Below, in pieces: positions 41,605-50,792 of a DNA stretch of 64,000 bases (position 1 is the stretch's first letter; each line of letters opens with the position of its first letter). Origin of the DNA: JABWCQ01 sp964587105 (GTDB lineage Bacteria; Electryoneota; RPQS01); assembly GCA_964587105.1 (NCBI GenBank), contig CAZPKG010000002.1, positions 62,001-126,000 of the forward strand. Reading direction: 5' to 3'. The translations under genes and the position numbers were made by a program. Under the pieces are notes generated by a model, which did no database searches, was not told where the DNA came from, and was given only the letters and a program-made list of their open reading frames with translations.

Positions 41605-41985
41605 GTGGACCCGTTGAGCTTCTGGAAGATGGTGGCAGGGATCGCATTCGTGGCCGCAATCTTCTGGTTTTTCTATTTCCGAGGCCGCTCGGGAAGCTCG
41701 GAACCTCGTGAAGCCCGTAAGCTCCAGCAATTCGAGTCCAAGCTAAAGAACGGCCAATTAGAGCCAGCTGAATACGAAATTCGACTGGGCCATCCGGTGC
41801 AGTGGCTGATTCACCGCTTCGACACGGAGCCGGATGACGAGATATTCGAGATCAACGAACTCGAGATTTATGAACTGCTGCCCGCCGGACACACAACCGT
41901 GATAGCATTCTTGCCCGAAAAGAAAGGGAAATTCAAAATCTTATTGGGGACAGAGCGGGAGGCGGGGCTTGTGAGGATAGTTTGA
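41605..41985 (+). CDS. Small single-pass membrane protein, unknown function
   Basis: 126 residues. CGGAGG six bases upstream supports GTG 41605; the TTG two codons earlier is too close to it. One N-terminal membrane helix (MVAGIAFVAAIFWFFYFRG) is followed by a charged cytoplasmic or periplasmic region of ~95 residues (QQFESKLKNGQLEPAEYEIRLGHPVQWLIHRFDTEPDDEIFEINELEIYELL) and a beta-rich end (HTTVIAFLPEKKGKFKILLGTEREAGLVRIV). I do not recognise the family. It stands alone between AT-rich gaps. Confidence 0.65.
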   Translation: MDPLSFWKMVAGIAFVAAIFWFFYFRGRSGSSEPREARKLQQFESKLKNGQLEPAEYEIRLGHPVQWLIHRFDTEPDDEIFEINELEIYELLPAGHTTVIAFLPEKKGKFKILLGTEREAGLVRIV

Positions 41986-42024
41986 GGAGAATACTATCCA
42001 AATATCTGTAATTATTTACCATAC

Positions 42025-42053
42025 TTGACAATAATCTTCAGAACTCTTATATT
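42025..42053 (+). promoter_or_regulatory. Consensus sigma70 promoter of the methyltransferase gene
   Basis: TTGACA, 17 bp, TATATT; the best promoter match in the window. Start near 42060, leader ~130 nt. Confidence 0.7.
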
Positions 42054-42191
42054 TCCGGCTTCTGCAAAAAAACATCTTAGCTTGTGGGTTGCTACTGCTG
42101 GGCAAACATTGAACTGGGTATGGAGATTTGCTGAATGGGAGAGCTAAGTGATACTATTTAGCTTTCAAAAAACAGAACGGGGAGTTCTACA

Positions 42192-42968
42192 ATGGGATCT
42201 GCACAAGATCAAGCAAAAGTTTGGGCGCAAGGCGCTGATGTTTGGGCCAACAAATTCGAACCGCATTTTGAGCCGTTGTGGCATCAGATGCTCTCTATGG
42301 CCGGAGTGACGAAAGGGACGAAATTTTTTGACGCAGGCTGCGGCTCAGGTGGAGCTTCCATGCTCGCGGAAAAGCGCGGAGCGCAAGTGGCGGGGTTAGA
42401 TGCGACGCCTGAATTGATCTCAATAGCCAATAAGCGTATGCCGCACGCGCAATTCGTTGTGGGAGATTTGGAAGAGATGCCGCACGACGACGAGAGTTTT
42501 GATGTCGTGTTCGCGGCCAACGCGGTGCAGTTCACTTATAATCCTGCTCAAGCATTGGCCGAAATCAAGCGCCTGCTCGCGCCGAACGGCAAAGCGATAG
42601 TGGCGGTCTTCACCGACATCGAGCGCAACAACATGGGGACATTTATCAAGGCGCTCGCAGGATTGCTTCCTCAGCCGCCGAAAGTCGGGCCATTCGCGCT
42701 TGGCAAACCCGGTTTACTCGAATCAGCGATTGAAAAGAGCGGCTTGCAAGTTGTCCGCGATGTTGAAGTGCCCTGCGACTTTGTCTATCCTGATTTGGAA
42801 GACTTCTGGCAGACGTTCAGCTCCGCAGGACCGGCTCGCGCAGCCATTGCAAACGTCGGCGAAGAAAAGACCAAGCAAACCGCGATAGAGTCAGTCAAAC
42901 CGTTCATCAAACCGAACGGTTCTGTCCATCTGAAAAACATCTCGCACGTCGTAACGCTCGCAGCGTAA
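42192..42968 (+). CDS. Class I SAM-dependent methyltransferase
   Basis: A 258-residue Rossmann-fold methyltransferase. Motif I is FFDAGCGSGGASMLAEKRGAQVAGLDATPELI; the acidic loop HAQFVVGDLEEMPHDDESFDVVFAANAVQFT and KRLLAPNGKAIVAVF follow. It is in the UbiE/small-molecule group. The substrate is unknown; the C-terminal ~110 residues are less conserved and would decide it. GGGGAG precedes the ATG. It has its own promoter and terminator. Confidence 0.88.
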   Translation: MGSAQDQAKVWAQGADVWANKFEPHFEPLWHQMLSMAGVTKGTKFFDAGCGSGGASMLAEKRGAQVAGLDATPELISIANKRMPHAQFVVGDLEEMPHDDESFDVVFAANAVQFTYNPAQALAEIKRLLAPNGKAIVAVFTDIERNNMGTFIKALAGLLPQPPKVGPFALGKPGLLESAIEKSGLQVVRDVEVPCDFVYPDLEDFWQTFSSAGPARAAIANVGEEKTKQTAIESVKPFIKPNGSVHLKNISHVVTLAA

Positions 42969-42986
42969 CGACTTCTCGATTCAATC

Positions 42987-43018
42987 AAAAACCCCCGACA
43001 TCGTCGGGGGTTTTTGAT
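42987..43018 (+). terminator. Terminator after the methyltransferase gene
   Basis: AAAAACCCCCGA-CATCG-TCGGGGGTTTTT, a strong stem with a T run. Confidence 0.9.
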
Positions 43019-43413
43019 TTTCTGATTTCCTCCCGGTCCTCCGGGGGGATAAAGGGGGGTAAAATGTTTAGCGATATGCGAGCGCCCTTTCTCCCGGCCA
43101 GTACCCTTAACGCAAAAGTAACGTTACTATCATGAATCATATCCGTACGGAATAAATGCAAAGAGAGTAAGTTATTGATATAATGGAGACTTGAAAGATT
43201 CACGGCATTCAAAGCAAAAACATGGCGGCTTAATTTTGGTTAAGTCAGGTTATCACTTACTACGTTCAAGGATAAGTTCTGCCAAGAAGGATGAGGCGAG
43301 ACTATAAGTTGGGGAGAAAATTGGGGTGTTAGAACGTTTAAGACTAACAGAGTATAGTGCGAGGAATGGAGAGGCAACATCATTGATAAGGCTGCCAAAA
43401 CAGAGGAATAAGA
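43019..43413. other. Intergenic region before the glycosyltransferase-phosphatase gene
   Basis: About 395 AT-rich bases. A G-rich repeat fragment (43029-43062) lies at the left. The rest has no gene, hairpin or promoter I trust. GAGGAA just before 43414 is the ribosome binding site of the next gene. Confidence 0.5.
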
Positions 43414-44871
43414 ATGAGAGTATCCGTCATCATACCGGCGCTGAATGAAGGCGAAACCATTGCGGATGTGATTGCTGTGGTCCGCGCAGGGAGCAACCGT
43501 TCATCGAATACTCCGCCGTGGCAAAAGCTGATCTCGCGTGTCGTACCGCGAGTAGTACGCGGTTCCGGACCTGCGATTGTAGATGAGATTATCGTCGTTG
43601 ATGATCACTCTGCTGACGACACCGTAGAGAAAGCTCGAAACGCAGGTGCGCAAGTGATAATCAGCGCGAAGCCCGGCAAAGGCGCATCCATGCGCGAAGG
43701 TTTGCTCATGTCGAAAGGCGAAATTGTTGTTTATCTTGACGGCGATATTGCGAACTATGACCCGGATGTTGTGGAGCGCTTGACCCGACCGATTCATGAC
43801 GGACGGGCAGATTTTGTAAAAGCCACATTTGACAGACAAGCCGGTCGCGTAACGGAACTGGTTGCTAAGCCGTTGCTTGGACTTTTATTTCCCGAAGCCC
43901 AGCATTTTTCGCAACCTTTGAGCGGCATGATTGCGGGTCGAAGAGATTTACTTTTGAAAGCTGAATTCGAACAGGATTACGGCGTGGATATTGGCATTCT
44001 GCTCGACATGCTAAAACAAGGCGCACGAGTTAAAGAAATCAGCATCGGAAGCATAGAAAATAAAATGAAACAGTGGCGGCAACTAAGCCCGATGTCTTAC
44101 GACGTCGCGCGCGCGATTCTTAAACGGGTTCAACGCCGTCCCAATTACACGCTTGAGGGAATGACTTCCTCAAATATCGTACTTGATCAATTGGAAATTG
44201 CCTTTCGAGAAAGTTTGAGTCATTTGGAAAAAATGGCGATACTCGATCTGGATGATACGACTTTCGTAGGTCGGTTTATTGAAGAAGCCGCGCGAGAGTA
44301 CGGCTTCGCGAGAGAACTTAGGGACATTGTAAGCTCGGAGAAGGAAGGGTATGTAATTACGAAGCAGATCGCAAAACTTTTGAAAGGACTGAATTACGCG
44401 CAACTTTTGTCCATCGCCGACAAGATTCCGCTGGTTCGGGATGCCAAGGAAGTGGTCGGTGAACTCAAGAAGCGCGGCTATGTGGTGGGAATTGTCAGTG
44501 ACGGATACGAATTTATTGCGCAACACATCGGCAACAAACTGTCTGCTGATTTTGCAATTGCCAATGAACTCGAGTTTTCCAACGGTGTGGCGACCGGTGA
44601 AGTTAAAATTCCCTCTTATTCAATGCGAACGAAAGACAGTCTCTGTAAACATAGTTTTTGCAAGAGCAACGTGATGCTTCATCTTTCGGAGAAGTACGGA
44701 ATTCCGCGAGCGAATATTCTTGCAATCGGTGACAGCGACCCCGATATCTGTATGGTCAAGCACGCAGGCATTGGAGTCGCGTTCTGCTCCACCAGCAGTA
44801 TTCTTAATCGCGTTGCGGATAGAGTGATCCTTCAGAAGACCTTCAAACCCCTTCTTGAGTTTGCACATTAG
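43414..44871 (+). CDS. Fused GT2 glycosyltransferase and HAD phosphatase
   Basis: A 485-residue two-domain protein. Residues 1-~235 are a GT-A glycosyltransferase (MRVSVIIPALNEGETI, VDDHS at 62-66, metal motif DGD 109-111, PLSGMIAGRRDLL), closest in pattern to glucosyl-3-phosphoglycerate synthase. Residues ~270-485 are an HAD-IB phosphatase like SerB: motif I DLDDT (D278, D280), motif II VSDGYEF, motif IV GDSDPDICM. A synthase fused to its phosphatase would make a glycosylglycerate-type osmolyte in one protein. The substrates are inferred and either domain may act on another phospho-acceptor. Confidence 0.8.
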   Translation: MRVSVIIPALNEGETIADVIAVVRAGSNRSSNTPPWQKLISRVVPRVVRGSGPAIVDEIIVVDDHSADDTVEKARNAGAQVIISAKPGKGASMREGLLMSKGEIVVYLDGDIANYDPDVVERLTRPIHDGRADFVKATFDRQAGRVTELVAKPLLGLLFPEAQHFSQPLSGMIAGRRDLLLKAEFEQDYGVDIGILLDMLKQGARVKEISIGSIENKMKQWRQLSPMSYDVARAILKRVQRRPNYTLEGMTSSNIVLDQLEIAFRESLSHLEKMAILDLDDTTFVGRFIEEAAREYGFARELRDIVSSEKEGYVITKQIAKLLKGLNYAQLLSIADKIPLVRDAKEVVGELKKRGYVVGIVSDGYEFIAQHIGNKLSADFAIANELEFSNGVATGEVKIPSYSMRTKDSLCKHSFCKSNVMLHLSEKYGIPRANILAIGDSDPDICMVKHAGIGVAFCSTSSILNRVADRVILQKTFKPLLEFAH

Positions 44872-45127
44872 TGAAGACTCCCATACTCATTCAAACAAAA
44901 CAACTCCGTGCGAAGGCAACCTGATAATCGTTGCCACGAGTATCACGGAGTTTATCCGTATAGAATGCGTGTAAAGAGTAAGCACAGTTCGTCTGAATAA
45001 GATTCCATTCGGGGTTAGATTGTTGTTTCCTCGCGGCGGCACTCAAGCCTCTCCCTATAGGGGCAGGCACCCTGAATGCCTCTCCAACTCCTCATTTTTT
45101 ACCCAACTCCAGCCCCGTCCAGATCTT
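44872..45127. other. Intergenic region with a REP half-site
   Basis: No gene seen. TTCCTCGCGGCGGCAC at 45027-45042 equals the outer part of the RAYT REP but then diverges. A loose hairpin follows. A hairpin-like pair around 44900-44950 (ACTCCGTG ... CACGGAGT) may terminate the upstream gene. Confidence 0.45.
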
Positions 45128-45373
45128 GTTAAGTTCAATAAAACGAAAATAATCATTATGCAAACGTTCTAGATTTCATATATTATAGGTATTGTAAAAT
45201 AACAAGGTATTAGACTTTGTGAAAGATGGTGCACGCCCAAAAGTTAACACCCTGTTTATTAGAAACTCCCGTTCCGCCAATTGTTAGCGTTTTACACAGA
45301 AACAACCCCTTACAACCCCTCCTCGCCTCTTCAAAATCCCCACAAAAAACGCGGCGACTCTTTCAAGCCACCG
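45128..45373 (-). repeat. Long dispersed repeat, copy 2 (~250 bp, inverted)
   Basis: Minus-strand counterpart of 452-706. It starts with the same hairpin region (GGCTTGAAAGAGTCGCC), shares the 95-base core and retains scattered identities to the end. It too lies just downstream of a gene end, here the minus-strand secreted repeat protein. Confidence 0.7.
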
Positions 45374-45390
45374 CAATAATCCCAAGCACA

Positions 45391-45421
45391 AGCGAAGCGC
45401 AAGAGGTGCGTAACACGCACA
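45391..45421 (-). repeat. Gene-end palindromic repeat, copy 4
   Basis: On the minus strand GTGCGTGTTACGCAC then CTCTTGCGCTT, nearly the same as 13684-13717, and located between a terminator and the long dispersed repeat. Confidence 0.5.
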
Positions 45422-45422
45422 A

Positions 45423-45452
45423 AAAAACAGCCCCGACTTTCGCCGGGGCCGC
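45423..45452 (-). terminator. Terminator after the secreted repeat protein operon
   Basis: GCCCCGGC-GAAA-GTCGGGGC hairpin then TGTTTTTTT on the minus strand. Confidence 0.9.
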
Positions 45453-45472
45453 ATTGAATCTACTTTGTCAAA

Positions 45473-47152
45473 CTACTTATCTGCTCGTGCGTGCGGTGGT
45501 AGTTGGAATCTCGACAACACACCGTTGTTGGTGGTGGTTACATAGTAGTTCTGCCGATCTTGCACGCTGATGATGCCGACGTCAGTGTAAGACAATCCTG
45601 TTGATGTTCCGATTTCAGTAAACGCACCACCTATGCCGGGAGCGCGAAAGACGTGGAACGGAATGTTATCAGGATTGGCAGTCCAATTCAACACGATGTC
45701 GCTGCCGGACACACTGATGACCAACACAGGCCCGACTACAAAGGTGTCCGCAAGTGTGAGACTCCATTTGCCAAGTTCGTCTCTGAATCGAATTCCAAAG
45801 CGATGCAAACCGACAGGCAAACCGGTCAATACGGATACCGAGTTTTCCGCACCTTCATCCCAAGCTCCATCCTGCGGAAATGTCACTTGAACTCCGTTGC
45901 CGACACCGGGATCAACGTTGACAAAGTACTCAGCTCCGGCCAGTCGTGCAGTGCCGCTTGGACCGGCTCCTGACCAGACAAAAAACGGCAGCTTTTCGGT
46001 GTTGCTTCGTTGGCCTTCTTCGCTGATGTAACGTAAGTAAAAGTCGTGATGTCCGGGTCCTGCAAAATGCGGAACAAGTGACGCGAAATTCACATTTGCC
46101 GCATCGGCAATATCAACTTGCAACGGCGCTCCGCCGTCAATCCAATATTCGACCGCCGCAACGTCGAGCAGTGTTTGCGTGCCGTCAATTTCATCGTGCA
46201 CGAAAACATAGCGGGCTTCATAGTTACTCCAGTATCCGCGCGAATCGAGATAGCGAACGGCAAGCTTGTGAGACTGATTGACGGTCAAACCAAGTGACGC
46301 GATGAGTGCGGAGTAGTTGATGGCTTGACCGTCGGTAACATCCACCGCAACGGGGTTCGCGCCGTCATAAGAGTACTCGATGTGAGTAATGTTGTAGTAC
46401 TCGACCGATCCGCCTTCAAGCTGAATCGCAAAGAAGTAACGGGCTTCTGGGTTGCTCCAACGGCCATCTTCATCAAGATAGCGGACGGTGAACTTGTGGT
46501 TTTGATTGGGAGTCAAGCCACCGACTGGAAGCAGAGCGTAGAAGTCAATCTCGAAGTTATTGCCGATGTCATAAAGTGTCGGCGGCAAATTGTCGAACTG
46601 ATACTCGACGTGCGTGATGTCGCGCCCATACCAGAGATTCGAAATCGGCGCGTGAATGAAGAAGTAGCGTGATTCGGTGTTGCTAACGTATCCGTTGGTG
46701 CCGAGGTATCGGACAGAGAATTTGTGTGCGCTATTCGTTGACAAGCCGGAAGTCGGAATCAGCGCGGCGTAGGACACGAGCGGATCATCACTGATGTCCA
46801 CAAGTGTGGGTGCCAGATCATCAAACCAATATTCGGCGTGGGTAACATCTCGTCCCGCAAAGGTATTGGGGTCGGGTATGTGAATGAAAAACGCTCGCCG
46901 CTCGGTGTTACCCCATTGCCCTTCGTCGGATTTGTAGCGCAAGAACAGATAGTTCTCTCGGCCCGCTGTCAACAAATTGGTGGGAACGTTGAGTCCTGTG
47001 ATGTTGACCGACTCGCCGGGTGTGATGGGGATGTCGGTTCCATTCCCGGGTCCGGGGTCAGTGTTGAAGAAGTACTCGGCCTCGGTGATGGTCAGCGCAT
47101 TAGCGTGCGCGAACCACAACAGAAGCAGAGCGCAGAGTGCTCGATAACGCAT
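45473..47152 (-). CDS. Secreted protein with six tandem ~75-residue repeats
   Basis: A 559-residue protein with signal peptide YRALCALLLLWFAHANA. The bulk is a tandem array with consensus (I/V)T.(A/V)EY.FD...P...DI.......YAALIP..GL..N..HKF.VRYLDE.G.WSN.E.R.FF, repeated about six times; the first and last units carry the variant EYFFNTDPGPGNGTD or EYFVNVDPGVGNGVQ. The C-terminal ~100 residues are Fn3-like. It lacks a T9SS tail. I know no function; the repeats look like a beta-sandwich array suited to a surface or matrix role. It is downstream of the beta-helix gene by 19 bases, hence an operon. Confidence 0.75.
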   Translation of the reverse strand: MRYRALCALLLLWFAHANALTITEAEYFFNTDPGPGNGTDIPITPGESVNITGLNVPTNLLTAGRENYLFLRYKSDEGQWGNTERRAFFIHIPDPNTFAGRDVTHAEYWFDDLAPTLVDISDDPLVSYAALIPTSGLSTNSAHKFSVRYLGTNGYVSNTESRYFFIHAPISNLWYGRDITHVEYQFDNLPPTLYDIGNNFEIDFYALLPVGGLTPNQNHKFTVRYLDEDGRWSNPEARYFFAIQLEGGSVEYYNITHIEYSYDGANPVAVDVTDGQAINYSALIASLGLTVNQSHKLAVRYLDSRGYWSNYEARYVFVHDEIDGTQTLLDVAAVEYWIDGGAPLQVDIADAANVNFASLVPHFAGPGHHDFYLRYISEEGQRSNTEKLPFFVWSGAGPSGTARLAGAEYFVNVDPGVGNGVQVTFPQDGAWDEGAENSVSVLTGLPVGLHRFGIRFRDELGKWSLTLADTFVVGPVLVISVSGSDIVLNWTANPDNIPFHVFRAPGIGGAFTEIGTSTGLSYTDVGIISVQDRQNYYVTTTNNGVLSRFQLPPHARADK

Positions 47153-47171
47153 GAGTAAAGACTACTCCTGC

Positions 47172-48257
47172 TTAGTAACGAGGACCGATGCGACCCGAGG
47201 AGACGACGTTCACACTGTCACCGACTTCAACGAGGTTGTCGATAGTCAGAGTGAGCGCAAATGGGAACGCCGGAATTCCGAGATCGACCATAGGCTTCGG
47301 ACCGCCATAGATTCCGAGGTCAGAGCGCGAGTTGTCAAGGTCAAGAATCGAAGGATAACCGGTATCGGTGCAGGCCACTCCGCCGGTGCTTGCGTTAAGG
47401 TGGAGGTTTGTGGTTCCGAACGTATAGTTGGTGTTGTCGTAGCTGACAAAGGGATTATTGGTTCCGAGCGCAATGTTGTTCGTGAAGATTGCGGGGAAAG
47501 TGGGTGCGCCCTGTCCTGCGGCGGAATATTCGAACACGGAACCGACTGGAAGATTGCCGTATGTTGCAGTAGCTGTCCAATCCCAAAAAATGTTATTCAG
47601 TCCGATGACTTGTGGGACGCCTGTGAGATCAAACTGCCGTACGAAATTCAAGAAGACACAGTTGTAAATTTCAACTGTGCCGTTGTGCGGGCCAGCGATA
47701 GCAGTGTAGGCATTATTGGGCGTGATGCAGTTGAAGACGGTGTTGCGGATGACAATGTTGCCACCAGCGTTATTCTGAATGTAGAATGCGGCATTGCTGG
47801 TAGAATTGAGCACACAGTCGCTGACGTACATTCTGCCCGCGTTGGAATATACAGACATCAGGCTGGCGGACGGGGTCATGAAACAGCGGCGAACAGTAAC
47901 GGAATCCACATTGGTGAAACAATACACTGAATGCGATCCGGCAGGAGTGAAGCGAAAGCCTTCAACGGCGGAACCATTGGCAACAGTATTGGCGAACTGG
48001 AGATATCCCTGCCATGTGCAAACATCCCAACCGGCGCCGATTAAGTGAATCTTCTTCCCAGTTGCGCCAAGCGCTTCCGGATAGTTGCCGGGGCCAACGA
48101 CGATGGTGTCACCAGTTACGGCGGCGACGTAGGCGGCGTAAATCGTTGAGTATGGCGCGGATCCCGGATTCGGGGAAACGTAGCGGATGGTGGCGTTCGC
48201 GGCAAGCGCAGCAAATAGAAGCGAGCAGACGGTCAGAATTCGGAACATTGCCTTCAT
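47172..48257 (-). CDS. Secreted right-handed beta-helix protein
   Basis: A 361-residue protein. Signal peptide MKAMFRILTVCSLLFAALAANA. The body begins TIRYVSPNPGSAPYSTIYAAYVAAVTGDTIVVGPGNYPEALGATGKKIHLIGAGW, the DUF1565/pectate-lyase-like opening of parallel beta-helices. Short strand repeats follow (SVTVRRCFMTPSASLMSVYSN, GRMYVSDCVLNS, NIVIRNTVFNC, TVEIYNCVFLNF). No catalytic residues can be assigned. It ends in GRIGPRY without a sorting domain. First gene of a two-gene operon with the tandem-repeat protein. Confidence 0.78.
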   Translation of the reverse strand: MKAMFRILTVCSLLFAALAANATIRYVSPNPGSAPYSTIYAAYVAAVTGDTIVVGPGNYPEALGATGKKIHLIGAGWDVCTWQGYLQFANTVANGSAVEGFRFTPAGSHSVYCFTNVDSVTVRRCFMTPSASLMSVYSNAGRMYVSDCVLNSTSNAAFYIQNNAGGNIVIRNTVFNCITPNNAYTAIAGPHNGTVEIYNCVFLNFVRQFDLTGVPQVIGLNNIFWDWTATATYGNLPVGSVFEYSAAGQGAPTFPAIFTNNIALGTNNPFVSYDNTNYTFGTTNLHLNASTGGVACTDTGYPSILDLDNSRSDLGIYGGPKPMVDLGIPAFPFALTLTIDNLVEVGDSVNVVSSGRIGPRY

Positions 48258-48316
48258 TAGTCAATTCCACATGTTTATGAAAAGTATTCAGTGATTTCCA
48301 TGAAAAATCAGCCCTT

Positions 48317-48345
48317 AAGATAAGCACAATGTTGCGAGAAAACAA
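48317..48345 (-). promoter_or_regulatory. Sigma70-like promoter of the beta-helix operon
   Basis: Minus strand TTGTTT, 17 bp, TATCTT; predicted start near 48310, leader ~50 nt. Confidence 0.45.
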
Positions 48346-48411
48346 CCGGGAAATGGGTCAGTACAAATTCAAATAAGTGCAATGGTGAAGAAAGTCAAAC
48401 AGGCAAAAGAA

Positions 48412-48434
48412 AACCTCCGGCTTAGCCGGAGGTT
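48412..48434 (-). terminator. Terminator after the chemoreceptor gene
   Basis: AACCTCCGGC-TAA-GCCGGAGGTT, then TTCTTTTGCC on the minus strand. Confidence 0.85.
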
Positions 48435-48467
48435 GAACTTGCCTTGCATATATCTTTGGAATCGAGA

Positions 48468-50447
48468 TTATCTCGACGCCGAGACACCATCCACAAGTTG
48501 TTCGAGCTGGATTGCAATTGCCCGCATAGACTCGGCCTGACCATTCAACTCTTCAGCGGCTGCGGCAGATTCTTCCGCGCTGGCAGCGTTGCTCTGGGTC
48601 AGCTCTCCAATTTCACGCACAGCTTTGCCGACGACTTCAATCCCCGAGGCCTGCGTTTGCGAAGCGCTCGAGATTTCGGTTACCAGCATTGTTACCTCTT
48701 CAGTTGCGGCAGAAACTGTTGACAAGCTATCGCGCAGCTTATTGACTTTATCCGCGCCGGACTTGACCTGTGTCACGGTTTCTTCAATGAGAGAGCTGGT
48801 ATCTTTGGCAGCGTTTGCCGCACGCAATGCAAGATTGCGAACCTCTTCGGCGACCACTGCAAAGCCTTTCCCGGCCTCACCGGCGCGAGCCGCTTCAACG
48901 GCGGCGTTCAGCGCGAGCAAATTGGTTTGGAACGCGATCTCATCAATCGTCTTAATTATTTTGGAAGTTTTCTCCGCGCTCTGCTTAATGCTGCTCATTT
49001 CCTGATCGACAATCACCGCGTCTTGAGCAACAGCTTGAATACTGGAACCGGAGTCGGCCATCAGCTTTGCGGCCGAGGTTGCATCATCGGCGTTGCGATG
49101 AATCGTGTTGGTCATCTCATCCATCGTTACACGAGTCTGGTCGAGTGACGAGGCCTGCTCGCTGGCGCTTTGGGCCAGCAACTGGCTCGTTGACGATACC
49201 TGCGTTGAAGCTTGAGCAACCTGGTCGGCGCCTTCACTGACTGCTGCTACAATTCGGTGCAACGCGGCGCCAATCCTTTGTCCGTTCCACATTGAGAATA
49301 GAACCATCACAAGGCCGATGACGATTCCACACACAATCGCCCACCATTGCATGGTTGTGATAGATGCAATTGCTTGATCGCGGGTTTCGTAGGCGTCGTC
49401 CTTGTACATTGAAACGCCAATTACCCAATCCCACGGAGCGAAATAGGAGAGCGCAGCGACTTTGTCACGAGCTACGGTTTCGTCCTTGTTCTTCCACGGA
49501 TATTCTTCGAATGCGACTTCGTTATCCTTCAGCGCCACACCCTTGTTCACGATAGACTGAATGAACAGGCGGCCATCCGAGTCTTTCGCGTCCCAAATCC
49601 GCTCGCCATCACTCTTGCCGTCTTTTGACAAAATATATGTACCGCGAGTGTCTCCGCTGCCGGACAAGATGTAAACGTATCCTGACTTGCCGACCTTCAC
49701 TTCGCCAATCGCATGTCTTAGTGACGGTACGGCCTCCTGCTTCACTCCGTAGAACAACATGCCAATGATGTCACCGTTGTTGTCTTCAATCGGAGAATAG
49801 GAGGTTTCGTACCAAGAGTCCACGACAAAAGCGCGTCCGTCGTAACGCTTGCCTTTTAGGACTGAACTAATAACGGGGTTTGCCTGCCCGTCCGGATTGG
49901 TCGCCGGAATGTACGTTCCGATGGCGCGTGCCCCGTCTTTGCCAATAACGCTTGTGGCGACACGGATCATGTCACCGGATTCGTTCATGCGCTGGAAAAC
50001 AGTGCAGCGGCCGGTTCCGGTTTGAGATGATGCATCAACAATGGGAACGTCTTCTGTCGGATCTTTGTGTATTCCAAACCACTGCCCGCCGACGAGCATC
50101 TTTGGCAAGCGAACCTCCCGCGACTCTTTCGAGAGTTGATTCACCGCAGTCCAAGTGACGGATTCGGATGATTCGCGCACACCACCGGCCTTGTCCACAA
50201 GAATCTGGGCCGTATTTAGTCCTGCGTCAACTTGTTGGCGAAGGAGATCATGTGCGACTTCGCACATGTGGTTCACATTGAACGCGATTTGTCCAAGTTG
50301 ATCACGGCTCAATGTGTCCAGTTCAGCCGCGATCGATTCGGACGCACGTTGTTTCTGTATTGAGACCACAGTTAGAATCGCCATGAGTGGCAAGAGCGAT
50401 GCTGTAATCGCAAGTCCGCTAATCTTTTTCTTAAGACTAAGTTTCAT
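48468..50447 (-). CDS. Methyl-accepting chemotaxis protein with Cache sensor
   Basis: A 659-residue receptor. Helix 1 (ISGLAITASLLPLMAILTVVSI) and helix 2 (QWWAIVCGIVIGLVMVLFSMW) bracket a ~330-residue periplasmic region resembling a Cache_3-Cache_2 sensor (GRCTVFQRMNESGDMIRVATSVIGKDGARAIGTYIP, YSPIEDNNGDIIGMLFYGVKQEAVPSLRHAIGEVKVGKSGYVYILSGSG). No clear HAMP domain follows helix 2. The cytoplasmic signalling hairpin is canonical: EIAFQTNLLALNAAVEAARAGEAGKGFAVVAEEVRNLA. It signals to CheA/CheW; the ligand is unknown. No other chemotaxis genes are in the window. Confidence 0.93.
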   Translation of the reverse strand: MKLSLKKKISGLAITASLLPLMAILTVVSIQKQRASESIAAELDTLSRDQLGQIAFNVNHMCEVAHDLLRQQVDAGLNTAQILVDKAGGVRESSESVTWTAVNQLSKESREVRLPKMLVGGQWFGIHKDPTEDVPIVDASSQTGTGRCTVFQRMNESGDMIRVATSVIGKDGARAIGTYIPATNPDGQANPVISSVLKGKRYDGRAFVVDSWYETSYSPIEDNNGDIIGMLFYGVKQEAVPSLRHAIGEVKVGKSGYVYILSGSGDTRGTYILSKDGKSDGERIWDAKDSDGRLFIQSIVNKGVALKDNEVAFEEYPWKNKDETVARDKVAALSYFAPWDWVIGVSMYKDDAYETRDQAIASITTMQWWAIVCGIVIGLVMVLFSMWNGQRIGAALHRIVAAVSEGADQVAQASTQVSSTSQLLAQSASEQASSLDQTRVTMDEMTNTIHRNADDATSAAKLMADSGSSIQAVAQDAVIVDQEMSSIKQSAEKTSKIIKTIDEIAFQTNLLALNAAVEAARAGEAGKGFAVVAEEVRNLALRAANAAKDTSSLIEETVTQVKSGADKVNKLRDSLSTVSAATEEVTMLVTEISSASQTQASGIEVVGKAVREIGELTQSNAASAEESAAAAEELNGQAESMRAIAIQLEQLVDGVSASR

Positions 50448-50762
50448 TTCCCAACCCCGTCAATAAAAGTGAAGTGACCCCGCCATGAGTAGAAGCAAAA
50501 GTGAGTCTAATTTGTCACACTTACTAATTGGCAAAAGCCAAGCCTATTTCCTAACAATTTCAAGAGACCCAAGAAGTTAAAGCTCCACTGGAGGTCCTTG
50601 GCGCTTGCAAGCAAGAAGATAACTAAATGTTCACAATAATTTTCTAATACACGCATTTTCAATTTTGCTTCAGGGGAAAGAAATGCGCGGGTCATTGAAC
50701 TTCACGACTATAAATGGCCGATTGTAAGGCATCGTCAACCACTTGGTCGGGTACATAAAACA
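50448..50762. other. Upstream region of the chemoreceptor gene
   Basis: About 315 AT-rich bases with no supported gene. A short minus-strand frame at 50507-50695 lacks coding features. The chemoreceptor promoter should lie here but is not clear. Confidence 0.45.
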
Positions 50763-50792
50763 ACAAACCCTCGATTTCTCGAGGGTTTGTGT
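50763..50792 (-). terminator. Orphan terminator
   Basis: ACAAACCCTCGA / TCGAGGGTTTGT with loop GAAA, then TGTTTTATG on the minus strand; no gene precedes it on either strand. Confidence 0.7.

Noticed and set aside
45226..45570. Plus-strand frame of 114 codons
   Set aside because: Runs through the long dispersed repeat, a terminator and the end of the opposite gene; no coding features.
50507..50695. Minus-strand frame of 62 codons upstream of the chemoreceptor
   Set aside because: No ribosome binding site or homology recognised; AT-rich spacer.
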